Positions 20,457 through 28,896 of a stretch of DNA of 64,000 nucleotides are shown one piece after another. Both the position numbers and the translations under genes were made by a program. Positions within the stretch are counted from its first letter, which is position 1. Every line of letters starts with the position of its first letter. The notes under the pieces were generated by a model. It was given only the letters and a program-made list of their open reading frames with translations, was not told the origin of the DNA and did not search any database. The stretch lies in assembly GCF_018326265.1 (NCBI RefSeq), contig NZ_AP023360.1, forward strand, positions 5,675,501 to 5,739,500. The letters run 5' to 3'. This DNA comes from Catellatospora sp. IY07-71 (lineage in GTDB: Bacteria; Actinomycetota; Actinomycetes; Mycobacteriales; Micromonosporaceae).

Positions 20457-21257
20457 TCAGGGCGCCAGCGTCGCGGCGTACGCGGCGGGCGGGACGCCGA
20501 TCGCCGCCGTCACCTCGCGCACCAGGTGGGCCTGGTCGCTGTAGCCCAGCTCAGCGGCCAGCGCGGCCCAGTCCACCGCGCCCCCGGCCCGTTCGATCGC
20601 CTCGTGCACGCGGTAGCGCAGGATCACCCACTTGGGACCGACGCCGACGTACTCGGTGAACAGCCGTTGCAGCGAGCGGGTGGACAGGCCCGCGCCACGG
20701 GCGAGGTCGTCGACACGGCGTACGCCCCGATCCCGGCGGACCCGGTCCGCCAGCTCCATCGCGGACCGCACGTGCTCGTCGGGCTCCGGCCGCAGGCCGA
20801 GCAGCACCCCGTCGAGCAGCGCCGCCGCCCGCTCGTCCGGCAGACCGTCGAGCGCCTCGACCGCGCCGAGCGACGGCAGCACCCGCGCGAGCGGGACCCT
20901 GCGGTCGGTCAGCGGGGCGGGGGAGGCACCGGAGAACGCGCGGAAGGCGCCCGGCCGGAACTGCACACCCCGTACCCACCCCCGGTCCGCGAGCTTGATC
21001 GAGAACAGGTGCCGGCTCACCCCCGACACCTCGGCCGTCACCGACTCACCCTCGGCTGCCCGCATCACCACCAGGTTCACCGCCGGGTGCCCCACGACGT
21101 GCTGCTCGTACGGCTCGCCCAGGTCCCAGTCCGCGAACCAGTAGTGCTCGACCAGCCCCACCAGCCCCGCCGCGGGCGCGAGCCGCCGGAACCGCACCCG
21201 GCGCATCAGCTCGGCCGGGTCGACGATGCCCCAGGTGTCGCGGCGCGGCTGTCGCAT
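20457..21257 (-). CDS. AraC-family transcriptional regulator
   Basis: A 266-residue regulator. The N-terminal half (about 20-140) has the DUF6597-type sensor seen in many actinobacterial AraC proteins (LVEHYWFADWDL). The C-terminal about 100 residues hold two helix-turn-helix units: LARGAGLSTRSLQRLF and the second around LAAELGYSDQAHLVREV. It is divergent from a TIGR03086 protein with only 42 bp between the two starts, so it may control that gene and itself. The inducer is unknown. Confidence 0.9.
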   Translation of the reverse strand: MRQPRRDTWGIVDPAELMRRVRFRRLAPAAGLVGLVEHYWFADWDLGEPYEQHVVGHPAVNLVVMRAAEGESVTAEVSGVSRHLFSIKLADRGWVRGVQFRPGAFRAFSGASPAPLTDRRVPLARVLPSLGAVEALDGLPDERAAALLDGVLLGLRPEPDEHVRSAMELADRVRRDRGVRRVDDLARGAGLSTRSLQRLFTEYVGVGPKWVILRYRVHEAIERAGGAVDWAALAAELGYSDQAHLVREVTAAIGVPPAAYAATLAP

Positions 21258-21299
21258 TTCTTCAAGCCCCTTCCGCTGCCAGCTGCCTAACGTGGCCGT

Positions 21300-21881
21300 A
21301 TGACGACCATCTCGAACCTACTGCGCGCCTCGGCCGACCGGGCGGCGACGGTGCTCGCCGCGATCCGCGACGAACAGCTCGGCGCGCCCACCCCGTGCGC
21401 CGAGTACCACGTGGGCGACCTGATCAACCACCTGTTCCAGGTCGTCGGCAACTTCGAGGGCCTGGCCCGCAAGGAGCCCACCGACTGGTCGAGCACCCCG
21501 GACGTGCTCGGCACCGACTGGCGTGCCCGCTTCGTCACCGAGACCGATGCGCTGGTCGCGGCCTGGACGCCGGAGTCGGCACTGGAGGGCGTGTCGGTCA
21601 ACATGGGCCTGCCCCAGCTGACCATCGGCCGGATGGTGCTGCTCGACCTGGTGCTGCACCCGTGGGACCTGTCCGTGGCCACCGGGCAGGAGTTCATCCC
21701 CGACGCGGGTGCTGTCGCCGAGCTGCACATCCTCGCCGACGACCTCGGGGACCTGCCGCGCAGGATGGGCGTGTTCGGCGCGGAGGTGCCGGTCCCCGCC
21801 GACGCCGACCCGTTCACCCGCCTGCTCGGCCGCGCCGGCCGCGACCCGCGCTGGCGCTCGCCCGCAGCTGCCCGGCGCTGA
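21300..21881 (+). CDS. TIGR03086 family DinB-like metal-binding protein
   Basis: A 193-residue four-helix DinB/mycothiol-maleylpyruvate-isomerase-fold protein. Candidate metal-binding histidines lie in LINHLFQVV (about residue 47) and LDLVLHPWDLSVATG (about residue 122), with PTPCAEYHVGDL as the family N-terminal signature. Relatives use mycothiol in thiol-dependent detoxification, which is typical of actinobacteria. Divergent neighbour of an AraC regulator, which may respond to the compound this protein handles. The substrate is unknown. Confidence 0.85.
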   Translation: MTTISNLLRASADRAATVLAAIRDEQLGAPTPCAEYHVGDLINHLFQVVGNFEGLARKEPTDWSSTPDVLGTDWRARFVTETDALVAAWTPESALEGVSVNMGLPQLTIGRMVLLDLVLHPWDLSVATGQEFIPDAGAVAELHILADDLGDLPRRMGVFGAEVPVPADADPFTRLLGRAGRDPRWRSPAAARR

Positions 21882-21964
21882 GTCCGCAGGGCCGGGCAGC
21901 CCGGTCAGGGACGGTTCCCCGTCGTGGGAATGACGCGGCGCGCCCCAGCGGATAGCCTGCGGCG

Positions 21965-22684
21965 GTGCCGCTGACGTTCCCCTCGCACGCCGCGCTGCCC
22001 CTGCCGCTCAAACTGTGGCGGCCCCGCTGGTTCGACGGCGTGGCGCTCGTGGTCGGGGCGGCCGCGCCGGATCTGGCGTACGCACTGGACGGCTCCGGGC
22101 TGCCGGTCTTCCCGCTGTCGCACCAGTGGCCGGGGCTGATCCTGTTCTGCCTGCCGGTGACGCTGGTGTGCGCGGCGCTGGTGCGGAGGGCGGCTCCGCT
22201 CGTCGCCGCGCACCTGCCGGCCCGCCCGGCCGTGCTGGCGCTGCGCGACTACGGCGTGCTCGGCACCGTCCGGCCCGCGCTTGCCGTCAGTGCGGCCTCG
22301 GCCCTGCTGGCTGCGGCGAGCCACCTGCTATGGGACCGCATCACCGAGCCCGCGCCGGTGCTGGACCTGGCCTCCAGCGCGGGCGGAGCGCTCGCCGCGC
22401 TGGCGCTGGCGGTACACGCCGGGCGGTCGGGTCTGCTGCGGACCTGGCACGGCACGCCTCCGGTCCGGCCGACCCGGCCGTGGCTGTTCTGGACCGTCGC
22501 GGTGGCCGTGACCGCCGCCGGTGCGGCCGTCGCCACCCGCCTACCGGGTGCGTTCCTGCTACATACGACCGGGGCCAGGCTCATCCTCGCGCTCGCCGCG
22601 GGCCTGCTCACCGCAGCCGCCGCCACCCACCTCACCACCCTCGCCCGCCCGGCCGCCACCGCCGACCCGGGTTCGCAACTCTGA
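21965..22684 (+). CDS. DUF4184 family membrane protein
   Basis: A 239-residue polytopic membrane protein starting from GTG 21965. The N-terminus MPLTFPSHAALPLPLK and the following VVGAAAPDLAYAL are the DUF4184 signature. About six hydrophobic helices follow, with a His-Leu-Leu-Trp-Asp motif (SHLLWDRITEP) in the middle. Function is unknown; the His and Asp residues resemble those of membrane-bound metal-dependent hydrolases (YdjM-like), which is an inference. It is followed by a short hairpin at 22715. Confidence 0.8.
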   Translation: MPLTFPSHAALPLPLKLWRPRWFDGVALVVGAAAPDLAYALDGSGLPVFPLSHQWPGLILFCLPVTLVCAALVRRAAPLVAAHLPARPAVLALRDYGVLGTVRPALAVSAASALLAAASHLLWDRITEPAPVLDLASSAGGALAALALAVHAGRSGLLRTWHGTPPVRPTRPWLFWTVAVAVTAAGAAVATRLPGAFLLHTTGARLILALAAGLLTAAAATHLTTLARPAATADPGSQL

Positions 22685-22714
22685 AGCAGATGCGCGCTCC
22701 CCGGCTGTGAAGAC

Positions 22715-22735
22715 CGCGACTCCGTAAGAGTCGCG
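22715..22735. terminator. Short hairpin between convergent genes
   Basis: An 8-bp GC-rich stem (22715-22722 with 22728-22735) and 5-nt loop lie between the DUF4184 stop (22684) and the stop of the S4-domain gene (22770). It probably acts on both strands. Confidence 0.6.
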
Positions 22736-22769
22736 CCACGGCGGGCGGGCCGCGCGGGGCAGGGGTGGG

Positions 22770-22982
22770 TCAGGCGACGCGGAGGCGGTGGGTGTCGATG
22801 GCGACGGTGTCGCCGCGGTGCAGCTGGCGGCCGCGGCGCAGCTCCACCTCGCCGTTCACGGTCACGTCGCCGTCTGCGATGCGCAGCTTCGCCTCGCCGC
22901 CGGTCTCGATCACCCCCGCCAGCTTGAGGAACTGGCCCAGGCGGATCATGTCGTCGCGGATCGGTATGTCGGTCACGCCCAT
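22770..22982 (-). CDS. Stand-alone S4 RNA-binding domain protein
   Basis: A 70-residue protein that is essentially one S4 fold: IRLGQFLKLAGV, GGEAKLRIADGDVTVNGEVE and the basic RRGRQLHRGDTV loop. Such small YaaA/RlbA-like S4 proteins bind RNA, often rRNA or stalled ribosomes. The start is ATG 22982. It is 41 nt downstream of the M20 peptidase gene and probably shares its transcript, but no functional link is evident. Confidence 0.88.
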   Translation of the reverse strand: MGVTDIPIRDDMIRLGQFLKLAGVIETGGEAKLRIADGDVTVNGEVELRRGRQLHRGDTVAIDTHRLRVA

Positions 22983-23023
22983 ATCATCGCGCAGCAGCTC
23001 GCGGCCGGAGCCACGGTGTGCCG

Positions 23024-24133
23024 TCACGGCCGTCCGGGCAGACCCTGCAGCAGTTGGCGCAGGGCGCGGTGGTACGGCATGACCGTGGTCAGGTCGGCGT
23101 ACTCGTCGGGGCCGTGCAGGCCCGCGCCGCCGATGCCGAAGATGACCGCGTCGATGCCGCGCTGGGAGTAGAAGCGGCCGTCGGCGGCGCCGTGCTTGCG
23201 CAGGAAACCGGCCGGGAAGCCCTGGGCCTGCGCGGCATGCCGCAGTGCCACCACCTCCGGCCGGGTCCGGTCGGCGTGGTGCGGCGCGTCGGCGTGCTCG
23301 ACCGCGACCGTGACGCCGGGACCGCAGATGTCGCCGAGGCGGGCGGCGATCTGCTCGGCGGTACGCCCGTCGAAGCCCGGCTCGCCGGGCGGGAAGCGGA
23401 TGTCCAGCCACGCCTCGGCTGCCGCCGGGACCTGGTTGAAGGCGCTGTTCGGGGTGTCCAGCCGGGCCAGGTTCACCGTCGTGGCCCAGGCTTCGGTCTG
23501 CGGCAGCGGGTAGGCCTGGTGCAGCGCCCGCACCGCCGCCATGATCGTGAGCAGCGCGTTGTCGCCGTGCCACGGGTAGGCGCTGTGCGCGGCCCGCCCG
23601 GTCGCGGTGAGCCGGGCCTGCAGGATGCCCTTGGAGTCGGTGACGATCTCCAGCCCGCTCTGCTCGCCGATGACCACGAACTGTCCGGTGACGCCCTGTT
23701 CGAGCTGGTGCAGGGTGCCGTTGCGCCCGCCGACCTCCTCGTCGGTGACCAGCTGCAGCGCGAGCGGGTACGGCAGAACCGGGGCCAGCTCGGCGAACAC
23801 GTACGCCATCACCAGCGCCGACACCTTCATGTCCTGGGTGCCGCGGCCGTAGAGGCGCTCGCCCTCGCGCCGGGCCGTGAACTGCTCCGGTGCCCCGGGC
23901 ACCACGTCCAGGTGCCCGTTGAGGATCACGGGGAACGCCGGGCGGGGTCCGTCGACGGGCCGGTACAGCAGCGCGCTCGGCTTGCCGGCGGACTCGAACC
24001 GTTCGACGGTGAATCCCGGTCCCACCACGCCGAGCACCAGGTCGAGCGCGCGGTGCAGGTCGGCGGGGCGGTCGGCGGTGGACGGCACGGCGATCAGGTC
24101 GGCCGCCGTGCGCAGGAACGGCTCCAGCTCCAT
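23024..24133 (-). CDS. M20-family metallopeptidase (ArgE/DapE type)
   Basis: Zinc hydrolase of 369 residues that cleaves amide bonds of N-acyl amino acids or dipeptides. Visible metal-site elements are LNGHLDVVPG (His and the D of HLD), GRGTQDMK (bridging Asp), VTDEEVGG (catalytic Glu-Glu) and VVIGEQSG, plus a late KHGAADGRFY and GPDEYADL with the last ligand. The dimerisation domain (about 170-280) begins at KGILQARLTATGRAAHS. Start ATG 24133 is given; a longer in-frame extension enters the divergent gene. Sequence alone does not distinguish succinyl-diaminopimelate desuccinylase from a carboxypeptidase. Confidence 0.88.
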   Translation of the reverse strand: MELEPFLRTAADLIAVPSTADRPADLHRALDLVLGVVGPGFTVERFESAGKPSALLYRPVDGPRPAFPVILNGHLDVVPGAPEQFTARREGERLYGRGTQDMKVSALVMAYVFAELAPVLPYPLALQLVTDEEVGGRNGTLHQLEQGVTGQFVVIGEQSGLEIVTDSKGILQARLTATGRAAHSAYPWHGDNALLTIMAAVRALHQAYPLPQTEAWATTVNLARLDTPNSAFNQVPAAAEAWLDIRFPPGEPGFDGRTAEQIAARLGDICGPGVTVAVEHADAPHHADRTRPEVVALRHAAQAQGFPAGFLRKHGAADGRFYSQRGIDAVIFGIGGAGLHGPDEYADLTTVMPYHRALRQLLQGLPGRP

Positions 24134-24179
24134 CCCGCCATCCTGCCCGGTGTCACCCCTCCCGGCTAGCATCGCGGCA

Positions 24180-25268
24180 ATGGATGCTCTGCGGCTCGCC
24201 TCCTGGCGGATGCACAACCTCGGGCTGCGCGCACCGGGCGACGGCACCCCGGCCGGGGTGGTCGCGCGCCTGGGCGCGGTGCAGTCGCAGGACTACGGAC
24301 CCGCCACCTGGTCGGTCGGCGCGCGCATCGCCGGGGCGGGGGAGGCCGCGGTGCACGGCGCGTTCGCGGAGGGCGCCGTGCTGCGCACCCACGTGCTCCG
24401 GCCGACGTGGCATTTCGTCGCGCCGGAGGACATCGGCTGGCTGCTGACGGTGACCGGGCCGCGTGTCCACCAGCTCAATGCCTACTACTACCGGCAGCTC
24501 GCGCTCGACGAGCCGCTGCGGGAGCGCTGCGACGCGATGCTGGTGGAGCTGCTCACCGGCCGGCAGCTGACTCGTAAGGAGCTGGCCGCCGAGTTCGAGG
24601 CCGCGGGCATCGGCACCGAGGGCTTCCGGATGGCGTACATCCTGATGAACGCCGAGCTGAACGGCCTGATCTGCAGCGGCGCGATGCGCGGCAGGCAGCA
24701 CACGTACGCGCTGCTGGCGGAGCGGGCGCCGCAGGCTCGGCGGCTGGACGCCGACGCCGCGCTGGCCGAGCTGACCCTGCGCTACTTCACCAGCCACGGC
24801 CCGGCCACGATCAAGGACTTCCGCTGGTGGTCGAGCCTCACCCAGGCGGAGATCCGGCGCGGTCTGGACCTGGTGCGCGGCAGCCTGGACAGCCTTGAGG
24901 CGGACGGCCTGACCTACTGGTTCGCGGGCGCGCCGCCCACGGCCGCCGACGCGGACCCGCCGGTCGCGCACCTGCTGCAGGGGTATGACGAGTACATCGT
25001 CGGCTACTCGGAGAGCAAGCACCTGCTGAACGTCGCCGGGCTGGGCAGCGGGCAGCGCTGGGACCGCCCCGTCTACAACGGCGTGCTGATCATCGGGAGC
25101 CAGTTCGCGGGCCACTGGAAGCGCACCGTCGGCCGCCGCGAGGTCGCCGTCGAGGTGCTGGTCTACGCGCCGCTCGACGGTGCCCAGGCCGACGCCGTGC
25201 AGGCCGCCGCCGACCACCACGGCCGCTTCCTCGGCCTGCCGGCCACGGTGACCACCAAGGTGCTGTAG
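24180..25268 (+). CDS. Winged-helix HTH_42 (AlkZ-superfamily) protein
   Basis: A 362-residue protein of the HTH_42 superfamily, three winged-helix units followed by a small beta domain. The N-terminus has LGAVQSQDYGPATWSVGAR, whose Q-S-Q fits the QxQ catalytic motif of AlkZ-type DNA glycosylases. RPTWHFVAPEDI and the late LLQGYDEYIVGYSESK are the other conserved blocks. AlkZ enzymes excise bulky or crosslinking base adducts and can protect producers of DNA-damaging compounds. Whether this copy is a glycosylase is inferred. It is divergent from the M20 gene with a 46-bp gap. Confidence 0.82.
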   Translation: MDALRLASWRMHNLGLRAPGDGTPAGVVARLGAVQSQDYGPATWSVGARIAGAGEAAVHGAFAEGAVLRTHVLRPTWHFVAPEDIGWLLTVTGPRVHQLNAYYYRQLALDEPLRERCDAMLVELLTGRQLTRKELAAEFEAAGIGTEGFRMAYILMNAELNGLICSGAMRGRQHTYALLAERAPQARRLDADAALAELTLRYFTSHGPATIKDFRWWSSLTQAEIRRGLDLVRGSLDSLEADGLTYWFAGAPPTAADADPPVAHLLQGYDEYIVGYSESKHLLNVAGLGSGQRWDRPVYNGVLIIGSQFAGHWKRTVGRREVAVEVLVYAPLDGAQADAVQAAADHHGRFLGLPATVTTKVL

Positions 25269-25274
25269 CCGCGT

Positions 25275-26342
25275 TCAGCCTGGCCGGACCGCGCCCGAGT
25301 TCTTCGAGACCATCAGCCCGGACACGTCCACCGCTTCGAAGTCGGAGCCCTGGAGTTCCTTCAGCGCCCGCAGCGCGTCGTTGGACCAGCGCTCGTCGGG
25401 CGCGCCGGACAGGTACCACGGGGAGCCGTTGTCGGCGACGACGACGCCGTAGGTCTTCATCGCCTCGGCGATGATGCGGGCCTGCCTGGGCAGCTTCGAC
25501 GTGTCGACACTCGCCTTGAGGCGCAGGCGCAGGCCCATCGGCGGCAGGTTGGCGTCCGAGGAGCCGGAGGCGGCGTGCCGGGCGGGCCAGACGTAACTGT
25601 TGCGTGAGCGCGGCACGGTGATGCGCAGCGCGTGGCCGATCCGCCCGGCGGCGACCTCCTCGTAGCGGACCAGCCCGGCGAAGACGGACAGCCCGGCCGC
25701 GTCGGCCGAGGTCCAGCCCGCGGGGCGCAGCCTGTGCGAGCGGAGGTCGAAGATCGCGCCCGACCCGGCCCGCCAGCCGGACCCGGACGGGTAGGCGGCG
25801 TACAGCTCGTACACCTTGCACGCGGCGGCGTCGTACAGGATGACATGGCGGTCGCCGTCGCTGCCGCGCCCGCCCTCGACCTTGGCGTCGGTGGGGACGG
25901 GGTAGGGGCCCTCGTCGCTCTCGGACGCGTACTCGAAGCTCACCTTGACGGTCTGCTGACCCGGCTTGACCTTGGTGACCGGGATGCCGATCGGCGCGCC
26001 CTCCCAGGTGCCCGAGCCGAAGTCGGGGTGCATGTGCGCGGCCGCGCCGATGCTGCTCACGTAGGCCGCCGACGAACGGTGCACGGGCAGCTTCGACACG
26101 TCGGCCCGCCACACGCTGTCCGCGGGGAACACCCCGCATGCGGCCGCGGACGACGGGGAGGCGGCCGCGCTCGGGCCGGGGGTCGCCACCGCGGCGGACG
26201 GCCCGGGGGTGGCCGAGCCGGGCACGAACACGGGGGAGGCCGGTGCGGCCTCGGGCGTGGCGCTGCCGCAGGCGGCGAGTCCGAACACGGCGGTCAGCGC
26301 GGCCAGCCGCCGCCATCCTGCGGCGCGGGAACCTGAGAGCAC
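25275..26342 (-). CDS. Secreted lipoprotein of unknown function
   Basis: A 355-residue protein from a GTG start at 26342. The signal peptide ends in the lipobox LAAC (Cys25), so it should be lipid-anchored on the outer face of the membrane. A Pro/Ala/Ser/Gly-rich linker (about 26-70) leads to a globular domain of about 285 residues with no motif I recognise. That domain holds VWRADVSKLPVHRSSAAYV near its start and GDRHVILYDAAACKVYELYA in its middle. The second half ends with YGVVVADNGSPWYLSGAPDE. Standalone gene; its stop is 6 bp from the convergent HTH_42 gene. Confidence 0.82.
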   Translation of the reverse strand: MLSGSRAAGWRRLAALTAVFGLAACGSATPEAAPASPVFVPGSATPGPSAAVATPGPSAAASPSSAAACGVFPADSVWRADVSKLPVHRSSAAYVSSIGAAAHMHPDFGSGTWEGAPIGIPVTKVKPGQQTVKVSFEYASESDEGPYPVPTDAKVEGGRGSDGDRHVILYDAAACKVYELYAAYPSGSGWRAGSGAIFDLRSHRLRPAGWTSADAAGLSVFAGLVRYEEVAAGRIGHALRITVPRSRNSYVWPARHAASGSSDANLPPMGLRLRLKASVDTSKLPRQARIIAEAMKTYGVVVADNGSPWYLSGAPDERWSNDALRALKELQGSDFEAVDVSGLMVSKNSGAVRPG

Positions 26343-26441
26343 GCGCCGAATCTAGTGCCGCCGGGCGGCGCGGGCACGGCCGGCTGCCCTGATGCGAGGA
26401 TTACGCAGGTAGAAGCGGTTTGTCCGCCGTAGCCTCGGTAC

Positions 26442-27521
26442 ATGCTGAAGACCGCGCGCGCCCTGTCGTGGTGGGCGGCGATCCCGCCGCTGACCGCGGT
26501 AGTGCTCGCGCTCGCCTGGGGACGGCCGCTGTCCGCCCCGGCCATCGTCATCGTGGCCGTCGCGCTGGTCGCCGCGGTGGTCGTCGCGGTGCACCATGCC
26601 GAGATCGTCGCGCACCGGGTCGGTGAGCCGTTCGGCACGCTCATCCTCGCCATCGCGGTCACCGTCATCGAAGTCGGCCTGATCATCATGCTGATGACCT
26701 CGGCGGGCTCTGGTCCGTCGCCCCTGGCGCGGGACACGGTGTTCGCCGCCTTCATGATCGTTTGCAACGGCGTGGTCGGACTGTGCCTGCTGGTCGGCGC
26801 GCTGCGCCATCGCGAGGTGGAGTTCCACGTCGAAGGCGTGACCGCCGCGCTGGCCACGCTGAGCGCGGTCGCCACGTTGGCCCTGGTGCTGCCCGCGTTC
26901 ACCATCAGCGCGCCCGGCCCGGTCTACTCGGGCCCGCAGCTCGCCTTCGCCGGTGTGGCCTCGCTGGTGCTGTACGCCTCGTTCGTGTTCGTGCAGACGG
27001 TCCGGCACCGCGACTACTTCCTGCCGGTGGACACCGGCGAGGACCACCACGCCGACCCACCCACCCGCAAGGCCGCCTGGCTCAGCCTCATGCTGCTGCT
27101 GGTCTGCCTGGTGGCGGTGGTCGGCTTGGCCAAAATCGAGGCCCCGGCGATCGAGAAGGCCGTGGTGGCCGTGGGGGCGCCGCACGCCGTGGTCGGTGTC
27201 GCGATCGCGCTGCTGGTGCTGGCGCCCGAGACGGCCGCGGCGGTGCGCGCCGCCTCCCGCAACCGGGTGCAGACCAGCTTCAACCTGGCCCTGGGTTCGG
27301 CGCTGGCCAGCATCGGCCTGACCATCCCGTCGCTCGCGGTCGCCTCGATCTGGCTGCCGAACACGCTGATCCTCGGGCTCAGCCCGAAGGACATGGTGCT
27401 GCTGGCGATCACCCTGATCGTCACCGTGCTGACCGTCGCGCCCGGCCGGGCCACCCTGATGCAGGGCATGGTGCACCTGACCCTGTTCGGCGTCTTCCTC
27501 TTCCTGTCCTTCGTGCCCTGA
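26442..27521 (+). CDS. Ca2+/H+ antiporter (CaCA family, ChaA type)
   Basis: An 11-helix cation/proton exchanger of 359 residues. Both alpha-repeats of the CaCA family are visible: GEPFGTLILAIAVTVIEVGL (about residues 61-80) with the key Glu, and APETAAAVRAASRNRVQTSF followed by ASIGLTIPSLA in the second half. An acidic loop with EDHHADPP lies between them. It extrudes Ca2+ or Na+/K+ in exchange for protons. It stands alone on the plus strand with a 99-bp upstream gap that probably holds its promoter. Confidence 0.92.
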   Translation: MLKTARALSWWAAIPPLTAVVLALAWGRPLSAPAIVIVAVALVAAVVVAVHHAEIVAHRVGEPFGTLILAIAVTVIEVGLIIMLMTSAGSGPSPLARDTVFAAFMIVCNGVVGLCLLVGALRHREVEFHVEGVTAALATLSAVATLALVLPAFTISAPGPVYSGPQLAFAGVASLVLYASFVFVQTVRHRDYFLPVDTGEDHHADPPTRKAAWLSLMLLLVCLVAVVGLAKIEAPAIEKAVVAVGAPHAVVGVAIALLVLAPETAAAVRAASRNRVQTSFNLALGSALASIGLTIPSLAVASIWLPNTLILGLSPKDMVLLAITLIVTVLTVAPGRATLMQGMVHLTLFGVFLFLSFVP

Positions 27522-27549
27522 GCATGACGGCACCGCAGAGCCGGCCGGG

Positions 27550-28149
27550 CTACTTCTCGGGCCGATTCCCGCCAGCTGCGTGCAGGTATGGCGCAAGCAG
27601 CTGCTTGACGAGCTCTCGAACGCCGTCCGGCGGGACTCCATTCTCGATCATCTGGGACCCCGCCCGCACCACTGCCTGGATCAGCTCGGCCATGTGCTCG
27701 GGCTGCGTCGACCCCGACCGGGCGAGCGCGTCGACGAGCGGCACGCGCAGCTGCTCGTGCAGCACCCTGCTGGATTCGGCCAGGGCGGCCCCCGGCGCCG
27801 CCATGGCCAGGCCGCGCATGACGGCGTGCTCGCCCTGGGCGACCAGCTCCAGGTTGGCGTCCACGTACGCCAGGACCTGCTCGGCCGCGGTCGCCGCCCG
27901 GTCCATGCGCTGGGCGACGAAGCCCGACCAGCGGGGGAACATATCCGCGATGACCGCTTCGAGCAGGTCTTCCCGTGATCTGAAGTACTGGTAGACGCTG
28001 GGGCGTGCCAAGCCTGCCCGCTGCGCGACAGCGGACAGGCTCGGCGCCTCGGTTTGTCCCGAGGCAAGGATCTCACGGGCAGCGTCGAGCAGGGCACGGC
28101 GCTGTAACGAACGGTGCTCGGCGACCGTGGCCGCCTGAATCCTCGGCAC
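27550..28149 (-). CDS. TetR-family repressor of the adjacent ABC transporter
   Basis: A 199-residue TetR protein starting from GTG 28149 with GGGGAGG just upstream. The helix-turn-helix is LSAVAQRAGLARPSVYQYF (about residues 38-56). The C-terminal ligand domain is less conserved. It is the third gene of the operon permease, ATPase, tetR, 15 nt after the ATPase stop. The operon's promoter region carries two copies of an imperfect palindrome spaced 22 bp apart, the expected pattern for a TetR dimer pair, so feedback control is likely. Confidence 0.92.
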   Translation of the reverse strand: MPRIQAATVAEHRSLQRRALLDAAREILASGQTEAPSLSAVAQRAGLARPSVYQYFRSREDLLEAVIADMFPRWSGFVAQRMDRAATAAEQVLAYVDANLELVAQGEHAVMRGLAMAAPGAALAESSRVLHEQLRVPLVDALARSGSTQPEHMAELIQAVVRAGSQMIENGVPPDGVRELVKQLLAPYLHAAGGNRPEK

Positions 28150-28164
28150 GCACCCTCCCCGCGG

Positions 28165-28896
28165 TCATCTCCTGCTCAGTGCACCGTCCATCATCTCGTA
28201 GACGGAATCGCAGAAGTGCAGCACCTCGGTGTCGTGGGTGACCATCACCGTGGCGACCCCGTGCCGGCTGGTCTCCCGGGCGAGCATCTGCACGATGTCG
28301 CGGCTGCGCGCCTGGTCGAGGGCAGCGGTGGGCTCGTCGACCAGCAGCAGCCGCGGCCCGGTGACCAGCGCGCGGGCTATCCCTACTCGCTGGCGCTCGC
28401 CGCCCGAGAGCTGATGGGGCCGCCGGTCGGCTTTGCCTGCCATGCCGACCTCGGCCAGCAGCTCCATGGGGTCACGGTGGACCGCGCCCGCTGACGCGAA
28501 GCGGGTCGGCAGGCGCAACTGGTCGAGGGCGGTCAGCGCGGGCAGCAGGTTGCCGGACTGGAAGACGAAACCCACCAGCTCCCGCCGCAGCGCGGTCCGG
28601 GCCCGGCGGGAGGCCGCCGTCATCGGCCGCCCGGCGATGGTCACCGTTCCCGAATCCGGCACGGCCAGTCCGCCGGCGACCGCCAGCAGGCTGGACTTAC
28701 CGGATCCCGAGGGGCCGACGATGGCCGCGAATTCGCCCGCGGCCACGGTGAGGTGCACGCTGTCGAGTGCGCGTACGGTGTCGTCGCCGTCGCCGAGCCG
28801 CAAGGTCACGTCCCGCATGGTGAGGCCGTCTCGCGGCGTGGGGTCGAGAGAGGCCGTGGTGGAGGCCTGCCGGCTGGTCTCGGGGTGAGCGTTCAT
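28165..28896 (-). CDS. ABC transporter ATP-binding protein (MacB/LolD type)
   Basis: A 243-residue nucleotide-binding subunit. Walker A is GPSGSGKSS, the Q-loop is in VFQSGNLLP, the signature is LSGGERQRVGIARAL, Walker B is LLLVDEPTAALD and the H-loop is MVTHD. This matches the LolD/MacB group that energises FtsX-like permeases. The start ATG 28896 overlaps the permease stop by 4 nt. A 24-residue Ser/Thr-rich N-terminal leader precedes the domain. Confidence 0.95.
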   Translation of the reverse strand: MNAHPETSRQASTTASLDPTPRDGLTMRDVTLRLGDGDDTVRALDSVHLTVAAGEFAAIVGPSGSGKSSLLAVAGGLAVPDSGTVTIAGRPMTAASRRARTALRRELVGFVFQSGNLLPALTALDQLRLPTRFASAGAVHRDPMELLAEVGMAGKADRRPHQLSGGERQRVGIARALVTGPRLLLVDEPTAALDQARSRDIVQMLARETSRHGVATVMVTHDTEVLHFCDSVYEMMDGALSRR

